From: Streptomyces sp. T12
GTDB taxonomy: Bacteria; Actinomycetota; Actinomycetes; Streptomycetales; Streptomycetaceae
DNA length: 64,000 nt
Direction of reading: 5' to 3'
NCBI RefSeq assembly: GCF_028736035.1
Contig: NZ_CP117866.1
Span: forward strand, 5,456,001-5,520,000
The notes beneath the pieces were generated by a model, which saw nothing but the letters and a program-made list of their open reading frames with translations, did no database searches and was not told the origin of the DNA. Shown one piece after another: positions 1-9,795 of this stretch. The first letter of the stretch is position 1; each line of letters opens with the position of its first letter. The position numbers and the translations under genes are program-made.

Positions 1-624
1 GTCCACGGGCCACCAGTGGCTGGCCGCCAGCTCGCCGATCAGCGGACCGTACACCTCCCGCAACTGCACCTCCTCGATGAGGAAGATGTCGTTGCCCGTG
101 TTGGACCGCCACGGCTGGTCCACCAGCCGCCTGGCCTGATCCGCGTGCGTCGCCCTGATCGCGGCCGCCTGGCAGGCCTTCGCTATCTCGGGAGGCGGTG
201 CGTCCAGTTCCTCCCGGTCGGGCCAGCATCCCTCCCGGTCGTAGTAGGTCATCGCCACGAGATCCCGCCACCGCTTCTCGCCCAGCGCCTCGGGCACGCT
301 CGTTCCGTACGCGGCCGACCCCATCGCGGCATCGTGCAGCACGAAGGCGCACCCCAGCACGTACGCCTCGGCGGGATTCAGGGTCACCTCGGTCCCGCAG
401 ACGAGATCGGCCGTCTCCCACAGCGCGTCCACATGGCTGATGTCGTGCACCGTGAAATCGGGCATACTGCGCGCGTTCTCCTCAAGGAGCGTGGCCGCCT
501 TCTTCCGCAGTTCCACGTACGACGCGCGCAGTCGTTCCCGCTGTTGGGCGTGGGGATCGGGGCCCGGCCGCGCGACTAGGGTGTGCCGCCACAGGGATGT
601 GTTGGTGTAGTCGTGCTCGGGCAC
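1..624 (-). CDS. HD-domain (HD-CE-like) protein, C-terminus outside window
   Basis: Only the first 208 residues are present; the gene runs off the left edge. The GTG start at 624 is preceded by GAGGTG nine bases upstream, inside the stop region of the upstream membrane-protein gene. Visible HD-type metal ligands are H60-D61, H64 and H97-D98, in the contexts TVHDISHVDALWE and GCAFVLHDAA. This arrangement matches HD phosphohydrolase domains found at the N-terminus of long proteins that often carry an Hsp90-like ATPase (the HD-CE group described from bacterial conflict systems). That assignment comes from memory of the family and only the HD part can be seen here. The spacing to the 3-TM gene implies a translationally coupled operon, so the pair may act together at the membrane. 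Alternative: a housekeeping HD nucleotidase, less likely given the partner. Confidence 0.72.
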   Translation of the reverse strand, partial: MPEHDYTNTSLWRHTLVARPGPDPHAQQRERLRASYVELRKKAATLLEENARSMPDFTVHDISHVDALWETADLVCGTEVTLNPAEAYVLGCAFVLHDAAMGSAAYGTSVPEALGEKRWRDLVAMTYYDREGCWPDREELDAPPPEIAKACQAAAIRATHADQARRLVDQPWRSNTGNDIFLIEEVQLREVYGPLIGELAASHWWPVD

Positions 625-633
625 CGGGGAGGA

Positions 634-1119
634 TCACCTCATCGCGGGCAGGAGGAAGAACGCGGCGAGCACCCACATGGTGATCACCGATACGAGGATG
701 AAGAGCAGCACGTACGTTTCGTACCAGCGCAGGAAATTGCCGGGACGTGGGCGTGTGCGGAACCCCGCTCCGACGACCTCGTCGGTGATGTCGCACTCCT
801 CGTTGCGGTAGTCCAGCCAGGCAAGGGCTCCCACCACGATCAGTGTGGCGGTGAACGCGGCGACCATTGTGACGAGGATCAACAACCCGATCACCCCGCT
901 GCGCGCGGTGGCCGGCGCCAGATCCCACTTGCGGTACCCGACGAAGAGGGCGAGGGCCGCACCGACGAGTGTGGTGGCGAGCGTCTGGTAGAGGGCGAGG
1001 AAGCGGTGAGCGTTCTCGTTCACCGCATGTATCTGCTGGAGGAGATACCGATACCGCTCCAGTGCGAACTCGTTGCGTACGGATGCCGCTTCCGGCCTCG
1101 TCTCCCCTGGTGTTGCCAT
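634..1119 (-). CDS. 3-TM membrane protein partnered with HD-domain gene
   Basis: A 161-residue protein with an amphipathic N-terminal helix (about 15-42, rich in E, R, Y and Q) and three hydrophobic segments at about 45-64, 76-103 and 137-158. No catalytic motif is visible. The stop codon lies within the ribosome binding region of the HD-domain gene, which starts 10 bases downstream, so the two are co-transcribed and probably coupled. Small 2-4 TM proteins encoded next to large regulatory ATPase or HD proteins often serve as membrane effectors in bacterial defence loci; that role is inferred from context only. The ATG at 1119 has a weak G-rich binding site. A near-palindrome lies 34-58 bases upstream of the start. 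Confidence 0.7.
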   Translation of the reverse strand: MATPGETRPEAASVRNEFALERYRYLLQQIHAVNENAHRFLALYQTLATTLVGAALALFVGYRKWDLAPATARSGVIGLLILVTMVAAFTATLIVVGALAWLDYRNEECDITDEVVGAGFRTRPRPGNFLRWYETYVLLFILVSVITMWVLAAFFLLPAMR

Positions 1120-1496
1120 CGCCCCCGCCCGCCTGACCCGTCATCAGCATAGGTGACCAAGTTCCGCTTGGCATCACAGTGTTGCCGACAGTCGCAGGAA
1201 GTGACCAGAGTGCTGTGAACTCAGCGCAAAGCCCCGGGAACCTTGCGGAACCGGGGCCTTGCAGGTTTCTGCGTTACTCCGCACCAGGTTTCTCCTCCAG
1301 GCGTGGGAACAGGACCGCACCCTTCGTGACCGTCGTGCCGGCCGGGGTGCTGACGCGGGAAGCGGACTTCGGCGCCGAGGGGGCAATCTTCTGAGTAGTG
1401 CCGTCACACTTTCGCGGCGGGCGGCGTCAGGGAGGCAGTGGACCCGCCGCGTGGCACCGGCCGCGCGGCTCCGACTGCACCTGACCAGGAGTTTCC
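1120..1496. other. Non-coding gap with operator-like palindrome and hairpin
   Basis: 377 bases with no convincing gene. On the side of the HD/3-TM operon, 1153-1177 reads GTGA-CCAAG-N5-CTTGG-N2-TCAC, a near-perfect dyad suited to a dimeric repressor. At 1231-1257 a GCCCCGG/CCGGGGC hairpin with a 13-base loop could be a terminator, although no gene visibly ends into it. The rest up to the DoxX-like gene is presumed promoter. Confidence 0.5.
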
Positions 1497-1844
1497 ATGC
1501 AGACCGCGTATGTCGTCGTGACCCTCGTCGCCGCCCTGATGGCTGGCTTCTCCGGCACCGTCCTGCTCATGCGGGCCCAGTGGATCGTGCAGGCGCTCAC
1601 CGACTACTCCGTGCCCCGGTCGTGGTGGACCTGGCTCGGGCTGGCGAAGGTTGCCGGGGCCGTCGGGCTGGTGGTCGGGCTGTTCGTGCCGGTTATCGGG
1701 GTGCTGGCGGGGGTGGGGCTGGTGCTGTACTTCCTCGGGGCCGCCGTGACCGTGGCGCGTGCCCGGTGGTATGCCCACATCCCGTTCCCGCTGGTCTACG
1801 CCGCCCCCGTGGTCGGGGCCCTGGCGCTTGCGTACGGAGGCTGA
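1497..1844 (+). CDS. DoxX-like small membrane protein
   Basis: 115 residues made almost wholly of four hydrophobic segments (about 4-25, 43-62, 64-84 and 92-112) with the spacing of the DoxX/DoxX-like family. The WxxWLGLAKVAGAVGLV stretch in TM2 resembles the conserved region of DoxX_2 proteins. The physiological role is unknown; family members have been linked to redox membrane complexes, but nothing here shows that. The ATG is preceded by AGGAG at 5 bases. It stands alone and ends into a strong terminator shared with metG on the other strand. Confidence 0.75.
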   Translation: MQTAYVVVTLVAALMAGFSGTVLLMRAQWIVQALTDYSVPRSWWTWLGLAKVAGAVGLVVGLFVPVIGVLAGVGLVLYFLGAAVTVARARWYAHIPFPLVYAAPVVGALALAYGG

Positions 1845-1853
1845 ACGGCAGAA

Positions 1854-1903
1854 GCGAACGGGCCCGGAAACCAGCCGGTGAGGCAGGTTCCGGGCCCGTT
1901 CGC
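1854..1903. terminator. Bidirectional terminator between DoxX-like gene and metG
   Basis: A 16-bp stem (GCGAACGGGCCCGGAA with its complement) closes a 17-base loop between two convergent genes. It has no long T tract, as is usual for GC-rich Streptomyces terminators. Confidence 0.85.
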
Positions 1904-1925
1904 GCTGTCTCGTTCCGTTCCGTTC

Positions 1926-3635
<1,710 letters not shown>

Positions 3636-3770
3636 CGGGGGCTGCTCCCATGTCGGTCGTTTTGTGAACCTTGAAATCGTAGCCGACATGGGTGGGCCGC
3701 CCGCTTCCCGTTTTAAGGGGTGGGAAGGGGCGGCCGTGGGCGGGGGCGGTGGTTGGGCTGCTCCCGTCCG

Positions 3771-5576
3771 CTACGGGCGCCAGTTCGCCAGGATGCCTTC
3801 GTAGACCTGCTTGTCGGTCAGCTCCAGCGGGGTCTCGCCGGCCAGGAAGTGGGCGGTGTTGGCCGTCTTGAGCTTGCGGAGGTAGTCGAAGGCCTTGTTC
3901 TCGGGGTCGCCGAAGGCGACGAAGGAGAAGAACACGGAGGGGTGGTTCTTCGCGGCGTCCGTGAGGGCCTGGGTGGCGGGGGTCTTGGCGTCGGGGGCGC
4001 CGTCCGTCTGGAAGATCACCAGGGCGGGGGTGTCGGGGGCGGTCTTCTGGTGGTGGGAGACGACCTCGTCGACGGCCACGTGGTAGCTCGTACGACCCAT
4101 GCGGCCGAGGCTCGCGTGCAGCTCGTCGATCTTGTTCTCGTGGTCGGTGAGGGTGAGGTCGGCGGTGCCGTCGAGTTCCGTGGAGAAGAAGACGACGTGG
4201 ACCGTGGCCTCGGGGTCGAGGTGGGCGGCGAGGGCGAGGGTCTGGTCGCCGAGGGCCTGGGCGGAGCCGTCCTTGTAGTACGGGCGCATGGAGGCGGAGC
4301 GGTCGAGGACGAGGTAGACCTTGGCCCGGGTGCCGGTGAGGTTGAGCTCGTCGAGCGTGGCGCCGGCGGACTTGTAGGCGGTGAGGAGGCCCGGGGGGAG
4401 GTCGGCGGCGGTGGCCGTGGCGTTTTCGTCGTCGGCTGCGAGTGGCTCCTGCGGGGCTTCTTCGCCGTCGGCGGCCGCGGGCTCGTCGGACGCCTCAGCG
4501 GGCGCCGGCTCCGCGACGGGTTCAGGGTCAGCCTCGGCGGCGACCGGCTCCGCGACCGGTTCAGGCGTGGCCTCGGCGGCTACCGGCTCGGGGTCGGGTG
4601 TGACCTCGGCGGGCACCTCGGCCTCGGGGGCCGGCTCCGGGGTGACCTCGGCGATCGCCTCCGGCTCGGGTGCCGGCGCCTCGTCCGCCGCCACCGGCGC
4701 GGGCTCCTCGGCCACCGGCTCGTCCGCCACAGGCGCCTCGGCCGCCGTCTCAGCGACGGCTTCCTCGGCGGTGGGCGTCTCGGCGACGGGCTCTTCCGTG
4801 ACGGTTTCCTCGACGACCGGCGTCTCGGCAGCGGGCTCTTCGGTCACCGGTTCGGCGGCGGGCTCCGCGTCGACGGGTTCCTCGGCGACGGGCGCTTCCG
4901 CGACGGCCTCGTCGGCCGCGGGCGTCTCGGCTGCGGGCTCTGCTTCGGCGGCTTCCTCGGCGACGGGCGTCTCTGCGACGGCTTCTTCGTCCGCGGGCGT
5001 CTCGACGACCGGCGTTTCCGCCACCGGCTCCTCGGCGACCGGCGTTTCCGCCACCGGCTCCTCGGCGACCGGCGTTTCCGCCACCGGCTCCTCGGCGACC
5101 GGCGTTTCCGCCACCGGCTCCTCGGCGACCGGCGTTTCCGCCACCGGCTCCTCGGCGACCGGCGTTTCCGCCACCGGCTCCTCGGCGACCGGCGTTTCCG
5201 CCGCCCGCTCCTCGGCCCCCGTCGGCTCCGCCGCCGCCGACTCCGCCCGCGTCTCCACCGGCGTCGTCGGCTTCGGCACCGCGACGTTGTCGAAGGCGGC
5301 CGAGACCAGCTCGTGCGCTCCGTCGTCCGTCTGCTCGACGGGGTCCGCCTTGGCAGGCTTGTCTGTCTTGTCGGACTTGCCGGTTCCCTCCGACTTCGTC
5401 GACCCTTCCGACGCGCGCGGTTCCGGTACCTGCGCGGTAGCCGCCGGCTGCGGTTCCGGGGACGGGGACGGGACCGTCGGCTGTGGCTCCGGCGAAGGAG
5501 TCGCACCCTCTGCTTCGGCGGTACGCCCCTTGCGTGACCGGCCGAATGCGTTCCGCAGGAGAGTGAGAATGCCCAT
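3771..5576 (-). CDS. VWA-domain protein with repetitive acidic linker
   Basis: 601 residues in two parts. Residues 1-400 are low complexity, rich in Ala, Glu, Pro, Val and Thr, including seven tandem copies of a 10-residue unit (VAETPVAEEP). Residues about 418-600 form a von Willebrand factor A domain with a complete MIDAS: D425-R-S-A-S429, a Thr in the GRTSYH region and the TDGAPD loop. It resembles the VWA proteins of tellurium-resistance/stress (TerF/TerY-like) loci, which bind metals and assemble complexes; the partner is unknown. No signal peptide is seen; the basic N-terminus (MGILTLLRNAFGRSRKGR) might associate with membrane. The start has GAAGGG eight bases upstream. The linker is probably disordered and length-variable between strains. 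Confidence 0.85.
   Translation of the reverse strand: MGILTLLRNAFGRSRKGRTAEAEGATPSPEPQPTVPSPSPEPQPAATAQVPEPRASEGSTKSEGTGKSDKTDKPAKADPVEQTDDGAHELVSAAFDNVAVPKPTTPVETRAESAAAEPTGAEERAAETPVAEEPVAETPVAEEPVAETPVAEEPVAETPVAEEPVAETPVAEEPVAETPVAEEPVAETPVVETPADEEAVAETPVAEEAAEAEPAAETPAADEAVAEAPVAEEPVDAEPAAEPVTEEPAAETPVVEETVTEEPVAETPTAEEAVAETAAEAPVADEPVAEEPAPVAADEAPAPEPEAIAEVTPEPAPEAEVPAEVTPDPEPVAAEATPEPVAEPVAAEADPEPVAEPAPAEASDEPAAADGEEAPQEPLAADDENATATAADLPPGLLTAYKSAGATLDELNLTGTRAKVYLVLDRSASMRPYYKDGSAQALGDQTLALAAHLDPEATVHVVFFSTELDGTADLTLTDHENKIDELHASLGRMGRTSYHVAVDEVVSHHQKTAPDTPALVIFQTDGAPDAKTPATQALTDAAKNHPSVFFSFVAFGDPENKAFDYLRKLKTANTAHFLAGETPLELTDKQVYEGILANWRP
5011..5220. repeat. 30-bp minisatellite inside VWA gene
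   Basis: Six perfect 30-bp copies run from 5011 to 5190, followed by a diverged seventh at 5191-5220. Degenerate relatives extend leftwards to about 4560. The unit is a multiple of three, so copy-number change keeps the frame. The DNA identity of the copies implies recent expansion by slippage or unequal exchange. Confidence 0.95.
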
Positions 5577-5741
5577 GTGCGCAACCCTTCGCGTGAGTTG
5601 ATGCCCGTAGATCCCTGGCCAGGACGGACACGTAAGGTTAGCGGCCCCAGATGGTGATCTTGGGGAGGGGCTGACACAGGGGCCCTCGGTACGTCAAGGG
5701 CGGCATCGAGCCGAGTCCGGCCCCGACCCCAACTGCCGTAC

Positions 5742-5774
5742 GTCTACCTCTGATTCACCTCTAGTTCATACGGT
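5742..5774 (+). promoter_or_regulatory. PHO box (three 11-bp direct repeat units)
   Basis: Three consecutive 11-mers, GTCTACCTCTG, ATTCACCTCTA and GTTCATACGGT, match the known PhoP binding pattern of Streptomyces (direct repeat units of GTTCACC plus 4 bases). The box ends 78 bases before the phoX start, which fits activation of that gene by PhoR-PhoP under phosphate limitation. Confidence 0.85.
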
Positions 5775-5852
5775 CGCCCCGCTCCCGCACAAACGTGCCC
5801 CTACCGTCCCCCACGCTGCACTCAAGGGGAAGCAAGGGGAGTACAAAAAGCC

Positions 5853-7931
5853 ATGCGTATTCAGTTGCCGATCATCCGGACCAACAGTGACTCGCATCCT
5901 GGTGGCCGGGCCGCCCTGACCTGCCGGTTCCGGTGTGGTGACGCCTGTTTCCATGAGGTGCCCAACACCACCACGAACCCGTACGTCGGTGACGTCATCG
6001 CCGAGGCCGTCAGCCGCCGTACCACGCTGCGTGCCGCCGCCGTCGTCACCGCGGCCGCCGCCGTGGGCGCCACCGCCACCGTCTCCGCGCCGAAGGCGGC
6101 CGCCGCCGAGGCCGCCGCCGAGGCCGAGCGGGCCGGCGGTACCTTCTCCCGGGGTGCCCGCGGTCTCCGGTTCGACCCCGTCGCGCCGAACACCGCCGAT
6201 ACCGTGACGATTCCGGACGGCTACGCGCAGAACATCGTCATCCGCTGGGGCGAGCCCATCCTGCGCGGCGCGCCCGCGTTCGACCCGGAGAACCAGACCG
6301 GCGAGGCGCAGTCCCAGCAGTTCGGCTACAACAACGACTTCCTCGCCCTGCTCCCGCTGCCCGGCGAGCGGGGCCGGCAGATACTCGTCGCCAACCACGA
6401 GTACACCGACGAAGTGCTCATGTTCCGCGGGTACGACGCCGCCAACCCGACCAAGCAGCAGGTCGAGGTCGCCTGGGCCGCGCACGGCCTGTCCGCCGTC
6501 GTCGTCGAGGGGGATCGCGGGAGCGGCAAGCTCACCGCCGTGCCCCGGCACCCGCTCAACCGGCGCGTCACCGCCACCAGCGAGTTCAAGGTCACCGGCC
6601 CCGCCGCCGGCTCGGACCTGCTGAAGACCTCCGCCGACCCGACCGGTACCAAGGTCCTCGGCACGCTGAACAACTGCTCAGGTGGCGTCACCCCGTGGGG
6701 CACCACGCTGCACGGCGAGGAGAACTTCAACCAGTACTTCGCCAACGCCACCCGCGCGACGGACAAGCGCTACGGCCTCGGGACGGGGGCGAGCGAGCGC
6801 AAGTGGGAGCGGTTCGACAAGCGGTTCGACGTGGCGCAGGAGCCGAACGAGCCGCACCGGTTCGGGTACGTCGTCGAGCTCGACCCGTACGACCCGTCCT
6901 CCAAGCCGCGCAAGCACACCGCGGTCGGCCGCTTCAAGCACGAGGGCGCGACCGTGCGGCTGACCGAGGACGGGCGTCCGGTCGTCTACTCCGGTGACGA
7001 CGAGCGCTTCGACTACTTCTACAAGTTCGTCAGCAGCAAGCGGATGAAGAAGGGGACGAGCCGGGCGGTGCGGGAGCACAATCTCTCGCTGCTCGACGAG
7101 GGGACCTTGTACGTCGCCAAGCTCACCGGTGACTCGCCCGCCATCGAGATCGACGGCACCGGCAAGCTTCCGTCCGACGGTGAGTTCGACGGCAGCGGTG
7201 AGTGGATCCCGCTGGCCACCGCCACCGCCGACGGTGCCGTCTCGCACGTCGAGGGGATGAGCGCGGAGGAGGTGTTCGTCTTCACCCGTCTCGCCGGTGA
7301 CAAGGTGGGCGCCACGAAGATGGACCGGCCCGAGGACATCGAGCCGAACCCGTACTCCGGCAAGGTGTACGTCGCCCTCACCAACAACTCCAACCGGGGC
7401 AAGGCCGGCTTCGCCGCCGTCGACGAGGCCAACCCGCGCAACAGCAACAAGCACGGCCAGGTCCTGGAGCTGACCGAGCGCTGGAACCGCGCCGACAGCA
7501 AGAAGTTCGCCTGGAAGCTGTTCCTGGTGGCCGGTGACCCGAACGATCCGGCCACCTACTTCGCCGGGTTCCCGAAGGAGGACGTCTCCCCGATCTCCTG
7601 CCCGGACAACGTCGCCTTCGACTCGTACGGCAACCTGTGGATCTCCACCGACGGCAACCAGCTCGGCTCGCACGACGGCCTCTTCGGTGTCGCCACGCGC
7701 GGTGACCGGCGCGGTGAGCTCAAGCAGTTCCTGACGATGCCGAAGGGCGCGGAGACCTGCGGCCCGGTCATCCAGGACCGCCGCGTGCTCGTCTCCGTGC
7801 AGCACCCGGGCGAGATCGACGGCGCGACCGCCGAGAAGCCGCTGAGCGACTGGCCCGAGGGCCCGGGCAAGATCAACCGTCCGGCCGTCGTGGCGGTCTG
7901 GCGCGAGGACGGCTGCGACATCGGCGTCTGA
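5853..7931 (+). CDS. phoX: PhoX-family alkaline phosphatase, Tat-exported
   Basis: 692 residues; a DUF839/PhoX-type phosphomonoesterase predicted to release phosphate outside the cell. A twin-arginine motif SRRTTLR at 54-60 is followed by an Ala-rich hydrophobic stretch and an Ala cleavage zone near 85, so folded export by Tat with metal cofactor (Ca/Fe in characterised PhoX) is expected. Long conserved PhoX stretches are visible, such as NNCSGGVTPWGT, GEENFNQYF, RFGYVVELDPYD and PDNVAFDSYGNLWISTDG. The ATG is preceded by AAGGGGAG. The Tat signal begins unusually far in; a start nearer residue 47 is possible. A PHO box upstream indicates control by phosphate. Confidence 0.93.
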   Translation: MRIQLPIIRTNSDSHPGGRAALTCRFRCGDACFHEVPNTTTNPYVGDVIAEAVSRRTTLRAAAVVTAAAAVGATATVSAPKAAAAEAAAEAERAGGTFSRGARGLRFDPVAPNTADTVTIPDGYAQNIVIRWGEPILRGAPAFDPENQTGEAQSQQFGYNNDFLALLPLPGERGRQILVANHEYTDEVLMFRGYDAANPTKQQVEVAWAAHGLSAVVVEGDRGSGKLTAVPRHPLNRRVTATSEFKVTGPAAGSDLLKTSADPTGTKVLGTLNNCSGGVTPWGTTLHGEENFNQYFANATRATDKRYGLGTGASERKWERFDKRFDVAQEPNEPHRFGYVVELDPYDPSSKPRKHTAVGRFKHEGATVRLTEDGRPVVYSGDDERFDYFYKFVSSKRMKKGTSRAVREHNLSLLDEGTLYVAKLTGDSPAIEIDGTGKLPSDGEFDGSGEWIPLATATADGAVSHVEGMSAEEVFVFTRLAGDKVGATKMDRPEDIEPNPYSGKVYVALTNNSNRGKAGFAAVDEANPRNSNKHGQVLELTERWNRADSKKFAWKLFLVAGDPNDPATYFAGFPKEDVSPISCPDNVAFDSYGNLWISTDGNQLGSHDGLFGVATRGDRRGELKQFLTMPKGAETCGPVIQDRRVLVSVQHPGEIDGATAEKPLSDWPEGPGKINRPAVVAVWREDGCDIGV

Positions 7932-7947
7932 CCCCCACAGACACCGG

Positions 7948-8892
7948 TTACGGGAGTGCTGGGACCGGCGGCTGCCGCTCGCCGTCGCGTTCCAGCCACT
8001 CCCGGTACGCCGGTGCCTGCCGCGCCGCCTCCCAGTACGCCTCCTCCAGCGCGGGATAGACGCCGTCCAGGTCCGTCTCCGTACGGGCCGCGAGGAGCAG
8101 GCGTACGCCGAGCGGGTCGCCGTGCAGGCGCCGTACCGCCATGGTGGGGCTGTCGGCGTGGGTCGGCTGGCAGACGGCGACCACCTCGCCGGTGGCGACC
8201 AGGGCGTCCGCCGTGTAGTAGTCGCCGTGCAGGACATGGGGGTTGACGCCGGCCGCGCGGAACATCCGCTGCACGGCGTCCCACTCGCCGTCGACCGTCG
8301 GGTCGACCATCCAGCGGTCGTCGGCCAGGTCAGGGAGGGTGACCTCCGACTTCGCCGCGGCCGGGTGGTCGGTCGGCAGCGACACGAACTGCGGCTCGCG
8401 TTCCATCAGCACGCGCAGGCGGAGTTCGGGTGGGACGCGCAGGGGGCTGCCCTCCACCTCGTGCACGAAGGCGACGTCCAGCTGGCCGTCGGCGACCATG
8501 CGCAGGAGGGCGTTCGGGGAGACGTTCATGTGGAGGGTCGGGTCCTGGCCGTGGCCGCGCAGCCGGCGCAGCCAGCCCGCGAGGGCCTTGCTGGCCGTCG
8601 AGCCGACCCGCAGCTCCGGGCCGCCCACGGCGGCCGCCCTCGCCTCGGCGACCAGGGCACGCATATCGGCCACCAGCGGGCGGGCACGGCTGAGGACCAG
8701 CCGGCCGAGCGGGGTGGGGCGGCAGCCGGATCTCGCGCGCAGGAACAGTGCGCCGCCCAGTTCCTGCTCGATCCGCCGCAGTTGTGTGCTGAGCGACGGC
8801 TGGGCGACGCCCAGCTGGCGGGCTGCCCGGTGCAGGCTGCCGGTGTCGGCTATGGCGCACAGTGCGCGGAGGTGTCTCACCTCGAGGTCCAT
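7948..8892 (-). CDS. snpR: LysR-type regulator of snapalysin
   Basis: 314 residues. A winged HTH spans about 1-62 (AARQLGVAQPSLSTQLRRIEQELGGALFLR) and a periplasmic-binding-like effector domain about 88-290. It is divergently transcribed from snpA, the arrangement known for the SnpR/MprR activators of Streptomyces small neutral proteases. It should bind the 8968-8988 palindrome and switch on snpA while controlling itself. The inducer is unknown. Confidence 0.92.
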   Translation of the reverse strand: MDLEVRHLRALCAIADTGSLHRAARQLGVAQPSLSTQLRRIEQELGGALFLRARSGCRPTPLGRLVLSRARPLVADMRALVAEARAAAVGGPELRVGSTASKALAGWLRRLRGHGQDPTLHMNVSPNALLRMVADGQLDVAFVHEVEGSPLRVPPELRLRVLMEREPQFVSLPTDHPAAAKSEVTLPDLADDRWMVDPTVDGEWDAVQRMFRAAGVNPHVLHGDYYTADALVATGEVVAVCQPTHADSPTMAVRRLHGDPLGVRLLLAARTETDLDGVYPALEEAYWEAARQAPAYREWLERDGERQPPVPALP

Positions 8893-8967
8893 GCCCTCGG
8901 AGACTAAAGCGGAATCAAAGCTTTCACCAGCCGCACAAATCCGCCCTGAAGCTTGCTAATCGGGGCC

Positions 8968-8988
8968 GTGATAGGTCCGTGCTATCAC
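8968..8988. promoter_or_regulatory. SnpR operator, perfect dyad
   Basis: GTGATA-N9-TATCAC, a perfect 6-bp dyad that also contains the T-N11-A core of LysR binding sites. It lies 76 bases from snpR and 77 bases from snpA, midway in the divergent promoter. Confidence 0.75.
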
Positions 8989-9064
8989 CGGTTGCCATCA
9001 TCACAGCCGCCGCACAGGCACCGACACTCGCCTTGACGACTCACCCCCCACCTAGGAGTCATCG

Positions 9065-9721
9065 ATGCGTATGTCCTTTTCCCTGTCCGCCCGTTCAGCG
9101 GTGGCAGTCGGTCTCGGTGTCGCGGCCCTCGGCTTCGGCACGATCGCTCCGGCGACGGCGGCCCCGGCCCCCGCACAGGCCGGTTACGTCGCCAAGTCGG
9201 CCGATTCCGACGCCAGTCGGGCCTTCTTCCAGGCTGTCCTGAAGTCGGTCGCCGAGAAGCGCGCCGCGAACCCGAAGGCCGCGGCCGTCACGGTCACCTA
9301 CGACGCGTCCGCCGCACCCAAGTTCAGCGCCCAGATAGCCCGCAGCACCGAGATATGGAACAGCTCGGTGTCCAACGTGAAGCTCCAGGAGGGCTCCAGC
9401 GCCGACTTCACCTACCGCGAGGGCAACGACTCGCGTGGCTCCTACGCCTCGACCGACGGTCACGGCAACGGCTACATCTTCCTCGACTACGCGCAGAACG
9501 AGGAGTACGACTCGACTCGCGTCACCGCGCACGAGACGGGCCACGTCCTCGGTCTGCCGGACCACTACGAGGGGCCGTGCAGCGAGCTGATGTCGGGCGG
9601 CGGTCCCGGCACGTCCTGCACGAACTCCATCCCGGACGCGAACGAGCGGGCCAAGGTGGAGCAGCTGTGGGCCAACGGGTTCGCCGCGGCGATGGACAAG
9701 GCCCTGCACAAGGCCCGCTAG
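9065..9721 (+). CDS. snpA: Snapalysin, secreted small neutral protease (M7)
   Basis: 218-residue preproenzyme. A Sec signal peptide (about 1-32, ending [10 protein letters not shown]) and a short propeptide precede the metalloprotease domain. The zinc-binding motif HExxHxxGxxD is complete: H156-E-T-G-H160 with D166 as third ligand, the aspartate typical of M7. Four Cys in the C-terminal half (GPCSELM, GTSCTN region) could form the family's disulfide. It cleaves proteins outside the cell next to aromatic residues, by family knowledge. Divergent from its LysR activator. Followed by a terminator at 9754-9788. Confidence 0.96.
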   Translation: MRMSFSLSARSAVAVGLGVAALGFGTIAPATAAPAPAQAGYVAKSADSDASRAFFQAVLKSVAEKRAANPKAAAVTVTYDASAAPKFSAQIARSTEIWNSSVSNVKLQEGSSADFTYREGNDSRGSYASTDGHGNGYIFLDYAQNEEYDSTRVTAHETGHVLGLPDHYEGPCSELMSGGGPGTSCTNSIPDANERAKVEQLWANGFAAAMDKALHKAR

Positions 9722-9753
9722 CGCGGGCACGGTCAAGAACCCACCCCCCACAT

Positions 9754-9788
9754 GGCGCGGTCGCCCTCCTGCACGGGGCGGCCGCGCC
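9754..9788 (+). terminator. Terminator after snpA
   Basis: GGCGCGGTCGCCC pairs with GGGCGGCCGCGCC (one G-T wobble) around a 9-base loop, followed by TT. It lies between the convergent snpA and FUSC genes and may serve both. Confidence 0.75.
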
Positions 9789-9795
9789 TTCTTGT

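Noticed and set aside
1174..1407. Short open frames in the gap before the DoxX-like gene
   Set aside because: No ribosome binding site, Arg/Pro/Ser-rich composition typical of frame shadows, and overlap with a hairpin.
5011..5220. Tandem 30-bp repeats considered as a CRISPR array
   Set aside because: There are no spacers; the copies are contiguous, in frame and translated.
4381..5601. Ser/Ala/Gly-rich open frame antisense to the VWA gene
   Set aside because: It is the complement of the low-complexity linker; the opposite strand has a conserved VWA domain with MIDAS and a proper ribosome binding site.
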